Assembly: GCF_000282975.1 (NCBI RefSeq)
Contig: NZ_ALJC01000117.1
Coordinates: 1 to 64,000 of the forward strand
Source: Pseudomonas psychrophila HA-4
Lineage (GTDB): Bacteria; Pseudomonadota; Gammaproteobacteria; Pseudomonadales; Pseudomonadaceae
Length of the DNA stretch: 64,000 bases
Direction of reading: 5' to 3'
Shown: piece by piece, positions 60,085-64,000 of the stretch
How the letters are laid out: every line of letters begins with the position of its first letter
Numbering within the stretch: position 1 is the first letter of the stretch
Translations under genes and position numbers: made by a program
Notes under the pieces: model-generated
What the model was told of the DNA's origin: nothing
The model's database searches: none
The model's input: only the letters and a program-made list of their open reading frames with translations

Positions 60085-60896
60085 TGAGCCGCTTGCGCCG
60101 ATACGGGCGAGTGGCACGCGTGCTCGCGGTGGTCAGCCTAGGGCTCGGCATGGCGAGTATTTTTGGGGTGATGGAACAACTGCGCCTGAACAGCACGATG
60201 GACCGTCGGCAGCGCTGGTCGCAGTTTTTCATGAAGCGCCTCAGCAATGCTCTGCCCTTTCAGGTCACGGTTTTTGGCGAACGGCCTGCAACGCCAATGT
60301 TGTGGGTCAGTAATCATGTGTCGTGGACGGATATTGCGTTGCTGGGGCAACTGACTCCGCTGTCGTTTTTATCCAAAGCAGAGGTGCGTGGCTGGCCGGT
60401 GGCGGGATGGCTGGCGGCCAAGGCAGGCAGTCTGTTTATTCGCCGGGGTGCAGGTGACAGTCAGCAGATTCGCGAGCAAATGACCGGTCATTTGCGACAA
60501 CAGCATTCGTTGCTGATGTTTCCTGAAGGCACGACGACCGACGGACGTTCAGTGCGTACGTTTCATGGACGGCTGTTGTCGGCGGCGATTGACAGTGAGG
60601 TGTCGTTGCAGCCGGTGGCTATCCGTTATTTGCGTGAGGGTGAGCCTGACGCGATAGCGCCGTTTATTGGGGATGATGATTTGCTGTCGCATTTGCTGAG
60701 GTTGTTTTCTCACGAGCAGGCGCAGGTTGAGATTCATTTGTTGGAGCCGATTGTTTGTCAGCAGCAGGAGCGCGCGGCGCTGGCGTTTAGGGCTCAGGAA
60801 GCGATTCGGAGGGTTGTGACGGGGACACCGGAACACATCGATTTTGTAGCAGTTGCCGAGCCTGCGAGGCTACGTCCGATTGCGCAGCGATCGTAA
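60084..60896 (+). CDS. olsA: Lyso-ornithine lipid O-acyltransferase OlsA
   Basis: PlsC-type acyltransferase of 270 aa that adds the second acyl chain to lyso-ornithine lipid at the inner membrane. A membrane helix lies near residues 9-28 (RVLAVVSLGLGMASIFGVM). The acyltransferase motif is NHVSWTD (an HxxxxD variant within it), followed by FPEGTTTDG. It begins in the olsB stop codon. Last gene of olsBA. Confidence 0.9.
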   Translation: MSRLRRYGRVARVLAVVSLGLGMASIFGVMEQLRLNSTMDRRQRWSQFFMKRLSNALPFQVTVFGERPATPMLWVSNHVSWTDIALLGQLTPLSFLSKAEVRGWPVAGWLAAKAGSLFIRRGAGDSQQIREQMTGHLRQQHSLLMFPEGTTTDGRSVRTFHGRLLSAAIDSEVSLQPVAIRYLREGEPDAIAPFIGDDDLLSHLLRLFSHEQAQVEIHLLEPIVCQQQERAALAFRAQEAIRRVVTGTPEHIDFVAVAEPARLRPIAQRS

Positions 60897-61149
60897 GCAC
60901 TTAGATTTAAACCTGCTGCGGTTTTTCGCGCGCCACAGAACTGTGGGAGTCTGGCTTGCCAGAGATGGGGGTTTGCCCGGCTGAACACTTGTAGCCGCTG
61001 CCGAGGGCACGCCGTGACGGGCCATCCATGGCCCAACACGGCTCTCCCGGCATCCATGCCGGTCAACCCTCTGCGCAGAGCCTACACTCGGCCTCCCGAA
61101 GTCGCAGGTAGATCAAGATCAAAAACCAGATCAAAAGCAGGATTAAAAA
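60897..61149. repeat. Convergent olsA/acpH spacer with twin palindromes
   Basis: Two hairpins have the same ATCCAT loop: GGGCC/GGCCC at 61019-61034 and CCGGC/GCCGG at 61047-61062. A REP-like GTGGGAGTCTGGCTTGCC lies to the left, and an AGATCAA-rich tail (61108-61145) leads to acpH. The whole looks like an eroded intergenic repeat; no gene is seen. Confidence 0.6.
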
Positions 61150-61734
61150 CTACTGTTGGACCTGTTTTTCTTTTTCTGCAAACGCTTGTAGCTGCGGGTA
61201 GAAGGCTCGAAAGTCTTCGCTCAGCGGTTCGTAGAGGGTGTGCAGGTCTTGCATGGCGCCCATCAGTTCTTGCGGGTGGGTCAAGCGGCGGGCGATGCCT
61301 TTGAAGACTTGCTCCAGCACGCCAAAGTCTCGATAGGATCCCAGCCAGTCGTGTGCAGCCATGTGCGGGGCGATGCTGGCCAGGCGCTTGGGTAGCTGGG
61401 GTTGCGATACCAGAACTTGGTAGAAGTCTGTGGTGAAGCGCTCTAAAGGGCCTTCGGCATAGTTCGACCAATCCCGGGCAAGGCAGTGATCGAAGAATAC
61501 GTCGAGCACGATACCTGCATAACGGCGTCGGGTTTGGGTGAAGCGCGATAAGGATTGGTCAACCAAAGGGTGGGCATCAGTGAAGACGTCGATGCTGCGA
61601 TGCAACTGGATAGCAGATTCAATCGCCGCGCTGTACTGGCCCTGCAGGCGCCCTTTTACGAAGTCGCCATAAAGGCTACCGAGTAATTCTTCTGGCCGCT
61701 GGCCACCAAGGTGCAGATGTGCGAGATAATTCAT
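61150..61734 (-). CDS. acpH: Acyl carrier protein phosphodiesterase
   Basis: Removes the phosphopantetheine arm from ACP. The protein is 194 aa, the normal size. The N terminus MNYLAHLHLGGQRPEELLGSLYGDFVKGRL and HRSIDVFTDAHPLVDQSL contain the His/Asp metal-binding residues of this HD-like family. It is convergent with olsA and divergent from the arsR-type gene. Confidence 0.92.
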   Translation of the reverse strand: MNYLAHLHLGGQRPEELLGSLYGDFVKGRLQGQYSAAIESAIQLHRSIDVFTDAHPLVDQSLSRFTQTRRRYAGIVLDVFFDHCLARDWSNYAEGPLERFTTDFYQVLVSQPQLPKRLASIAPHMAAHDWLGSYRDFGVLEQVFKGIARRLTHPQELMGAMQDLHTLYEPLSEDFRAFYPQLQAFAEKEKQVQQ

Positions 61735-61776
61735 GCCGCGCAGTTTAGCACTCCACTATTCGGCCCAACCTATAAA

Positions 61777-61879
61777 TATCGTTATAACCCGATATACCGA
61801 TTTGTACTGATTTCAGATCAAAATCATATTTGTATATCGCGATATTACGATTTAAAGTTCGCCTCATCGCGATATAACG
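61777..61879. promoter_or_regulatory. Repeated operator-like motif upstream of the ArsR-type gene
   Basis: ATCGCGATATTACG (61836-61849) and ATCGCGATATAACG (61866-61879) are near-identical direct repeats 30 bp apart, about three helical turns. An inverted partial copy, ATCGTTATA, lies near 61778. The left repeat includes the perfect palindrome ATATCGCGATAT. The stretch is AT-rich and likely contains the promoter; the ArsR-type protein is the natural candidate to bind it. Confidence 0.65.
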
Positions 61880-61904
61880 CTACACATCATTGAGCACTGC
61901 CATT

Positions 61905-62207
61905 ATGCCGATCGACCTCGACGAAATAATAAAAGCGCTGGCACACCCAGTACGCCGAGAAATCATTCGCCTGCTTAAAGATCCGCAGGTCGAGTTTCCT
62001 GACCAGCATCACAGCACTGAGCACGGCGTCTGTGCCGGGCAGTTCGATCAACGCTTCGGCCTGTCGCAGTCCACTGTTTCAGCCCATTTGGCCACTTTGC
62101 AACGGGCAGGCTTGATCAGCAGCCAAAAGGTCGGTCAGTGGCACTTCTTTAAACGTAATGAGGAAACCGTCCAGGCCTTCCTCACAAAACTGAGCCAAGA
62201 GCTTTAA
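61905..62207 (+). CDS. ArsR-family transcriptional regulator
   Basis: Winged-helix regulator of 100 aa. The HTH is seen in ALAHPVRREIIRLLKDP and FGLSQSTVSAHLATLQRAGLISSQKVGQWHFFKRN. Only one cysteine is present (EHGVCAGQ), so the classic multi-Cys metal site is absent. The ATG at 61905 is preferred; a TTG at 61890 would add five residues. It precedes an MFS exporter by 11 bases and an ene-reductase, suggesting a response to a reactive or toxic organic compound. Confidence 0.9.
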   Translation: MPIDLDEIIKALAHPVRREIIRLLKDPQVEFPDQHHSTEHGVCAGQFDQRFGLSQSTVSAHLATLQRAGLISSQKVGQWHFFKRNEETVQAFLTKLSQEL

Positions 62208-62218
62208 CAAGGATTTCC

Positions 62219-63385
62219 ATGCCTCTCTCGCTACTCATCCTGGCGCTCAGCGCCTTTGCCATCGGGACCACTGAGTTTGTGATCATGGGCTTGTTGCCCG
62301 AGGTCGCAGCCGATCTGGGTGTTTCTATCCCCGGCGCTGGCTGGCTGGTGACCGGTTACGCATTGGGCGTGGCTATTGGGGCGCCTTTTATGGCGCTGGC
62401 CACGGCCAGGCTGCCGCGCAAGGCCGCTCTTGTAGCGTTGATGGGCATATTCATTGTCGGCAACCTGCTTTGCGCACTGGCCAGTGATTACAACGTGCTG
62501 ATGTTTGCCCGTGTGGTCACAGCCTTGTGCCACGGCGCATTCTTCGGCATTGGCTCGGTGGTGGCCGCAGGTCTGGTGCCTGCCAACAAGCGCGCGTCTG
62601 CTGTCGCACTGATGTTTACCGGCCTCACGCTGGCTAACGTGCTCGGCGTGCCATTGGGTACTGCTCTGGGCCAGACCGCAGGATGGCGCTCTACGTTTTT
62701 TGCTGTAACGGTGATTGGTGTCGTGGGGTTAATTGGCCTTATCCGCTTTCTACCGGCCAAGCGTGACGAGGAAAAACTCGATATGCGGTCCGAATTGGCG
62801 GCGCTCAAAGGTGCCGGAATTTGGCTCTCGCTGAGTATGACCGCGCTGTTTTCTGCATCGATGTTCACCCTGTTTACCTACGTCGCGCCATTGCTCGGTG
62901 ATGTGACCGGCGTATCCCCCACTGGCGTGACCTGGACGTTGCTACTGATCGGCTTGGGCCTGACCCTCGGCAACATCATCGGCGGCAAATTGGCTGACAA
63001 GCGTTTGTCGGCCACGTTGATCGGCGTCTTCATCGCGATGGCGGTGGTGTCGACCGTATTGAGTTGGACCAGCGTTGCGCTGATTCCAACCGAGATCACG
63101 CTGTTCCTGTGGGCTACCGCCTCGTTTGCCGCGGTGCCCGCCCTGCAAATCAACGTTGTGACCTTCGGCAAAGCGGCACCGAACCTAGTGTCCACGCTGA
63201 ATATCGGCGCTTTTAATGTCGGAAACGCACTTGGCGCCTGGGTAGGCGGCAGTGTAATTGCCCACGGTTTGGGCCTCACCAGCGTGCCATTGGCCGCTGC
63301 GGTACTGGCAGTCCTTGCGCTGCTGGTCACCCTGATTACTTTTCGCCAGAACGGTAACACCGTGCTGGCCACTGCTACACACTGA
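62219..63385 (+). CDS. MFS transporter (DHA1-type efflux)
   Basis: Inner-membrane exporter of 388 aa with 12 predicted helices. Typical segments are FAIGTTEFVIMGLLPEVAADLGVSIPGAGWLVTGYALGVAIGAP at the N terminus and the motif-A-like ARLPRKAALVALMGIF. It resembles AraJ/YdhP-type proton-driven exporters. It shares an operon with the ArsR-type regulator and the ene-reductase. The substrate is unknown. Confidence 0.92.
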   Translation: MPLSLLILALSAFAIGTTEFVIMGLLPEVAADLGVSIPGAGWLVTGYALGVAIGAPFMALATARLPRKAALVALMGIFIVGNLLCALASDYNVLMFARVVTALCHGAFFGIGSVVAAGLVPANKRASAVALMFTGLTLANVLGVPLGTALGQTAGWRSTFFAVTVIGVVGLIGLIRFLPAKRDEEKLDMRSELAALKGAGIWLSLSMTALFSASMFTLFTYVAPLLGDVTGVSPTGVTWTLLLIGLGLTLGNIIGGKLADKRLSATLIGVFIAMAVVSTVLSWTSVALIPTEITLFLWATASFAAVPALQINVVTFGKAAPNLVSTLNIGAFNVGNALGAWVGGSVIAHGLGLTSVPLAAAVLAVLALLVTLITFRQNGNTVLATATH

Positions 63386-63403
63386 TCCTTGAGAGGGCTG
63401 CAT

Positions 63404-64000
63404 ATGACCACGATTTTTGATCCGATCAAGCTGGGCGATCTCGAACTGCCTAACCGCATCATTATGGCGCCGCTAACCCGCTGCCGTGCCGATGAAGGCC
63501 GAGTTCCAAACGCGCTGATGGCTGAATACTACGTTCAGCGCGCGTCTGCCGGGCTGATCTTGAGCGAAGCCACTTCGGTAACCCCTTTGGGCGTCGGCTA
63601 CCCGGACACCCCAGGCATCTGGTCCGACGAGCAAGTGCGCGGTTGGACCAACATCACCAAGGCTGTACATGCCGCCGGTGGCCGTATCTCTTTGCAACTG
63701 TGGCACGTTGGACGGATCTCGCACTCGCTGTACCTGAACGGTGAAGAACCGGTTGCACCTAGCGCCATTGCAGCCAAAGGCCACGTCAGCCTGGTGCGTC
63801 CAAAAGCTGATTACCCTGTACCGCGCGCGCTGGAAACAGCTGAGATCGCAGACATTATCGATGCGTATCGCACCGGTGCCGAGAACGCCAAGGCAGCAGG
63901 TTTTGACGGCGTTGAAATTCATGGCGCCAACGGCTATTTGCTGGATCAGTTCCTGCAAAGCAGCACCAACCACCGTACTGATCAGTACGGTGGCTCGGTC
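63404..64000 (+). CDS. Old Yellow Enzyme-family alkene reductase (partial)
   Basis: FMN-dependent NAD(P)H:alkene reductase of the NemA/XenB type, cut by the window end after 199 codons. Visible features are the N terminus TTIFDPIKLGDLELPNRIIMAPLTRCRAD, LWHVGRISH with the substrate-binding region, and GFDGVEIHGANGYLLDQFLQ followed by HRTDQYGG. The family reduces activated double bonds and nitro compounds such as N-ethylmaleimide. The start ATG at 63404 is 18 bases after the MFS stop. Confidence 0.94.
   Translation, partial: MTTIFDPIKLGDLELPNRIIMAPLTRCRADEGRVPNALMAEYYVQRASAGLILSEATSVTPLGVGYPDTPGIWSDEQVRGWTNITKAVHAAGGRISLQLWHVGRISHSLYLNGEEPVAPSAIAAKGHVSLVRPKADYPVPRALETAEIADIIDAYRTGAENAKAAGFDGVEIHGANGYLLDQFLQSSTNHRTDQYGGSV

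Overview
The window looks like a Pseudomonas chromosome of the P. fluorescens/P. fragi lineage. The evidence is several gene arrangements characteristic of that genus: glk-edd opposite gap, arcDABC, a glycine-cleavage/serine-deaminase operon next to a GcsR-type sigma-54 activator, algU-mucA-mucB-mucD opposite nadB, tctABC with tctDE, and solitary phaG. REP-type palindromes resembling those of fluorescent pseudomonads lie between several genes. Species assignment is inference.

Layout. 0-4.5 kb: Entner-Doudoroff and lower glycolysis genes (glk, edd, gap, mgsA), with two HexR-type boxes in the divergent edd/gap region. 4.6-10.1 kb: a haem-uptake cell-surface-signalling set (ECF sigma, FecR-like anti-sigma, TonB receptor with STN domain), a haem oxygenase and a DUF454 membrane protein, behind a Fur-like palindrome. 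10.1-17.3 kb: two arcD paralogues head to head, then arcA, arcB, arcC and a DUF5064 gene. 17.4-25.1 kb: gcsR, a sigma-54 promoter, and gcvH-gcvP-sdaA-gcvT. 25.5-30.3 kb: a cold-shock gene, an RDD membrane protein, and the envelope-stress operon algU-mucA-mucB-mucD on the minus strand without mucC. 30.8-35 kb: nadB, a ygfX/sdhE pair, ygfZ and an HDOD protein. 35-41.6 kb: tctE/tctD and tctCBA plus an AbrB-type membrane protein. The porin gene expected between tctD and tctC is missing and may survive only as a fragment.

41.6-44.4 kb is the accessory part: a stand-alone LuxR-type DNA-binding protein, two unknown small proteins, a holin-like protein, a short CI-type repressor and an Ogr/Delta-type zinc-finger protein. 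These look like the control section of a phage without head, tail or integrase genes. A 151-bp element with terminal inverted repeats (MITE-like) sits at its right edge.

44.4-64 kb: ung, a Tyr/Gly-rich lipoprotein, a CWC protein, an rsuA-like pseudouridine synthase, phaG and tRNA-Gly(CCC). Then an amino-acid ABC operon ending in a non-haem iron oxygenase, and a Zn/Mn-type ABC operon led by an unannotated 46-residue membrane protein behind a Zur-like palindrome. Next come a PAS-GAF-GGDEF protein, a LysE exporter, yceI-clsB, olsB-olsA (ornithine lipid synthesis) behind a partial Pho box, acpH, and an ArsR regulator with an MFS exporter and an Old Yellow Enzyme reductase cut by the window end.

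Most of the window is conserved core genome. The points most worth following are the phage-control remnant with its paired operators, the 46-residue protein of the metal ABC operon, the oxygenase tied to an amino-acid transporter, the lost tricarboxylate porin and the MITE-like element.
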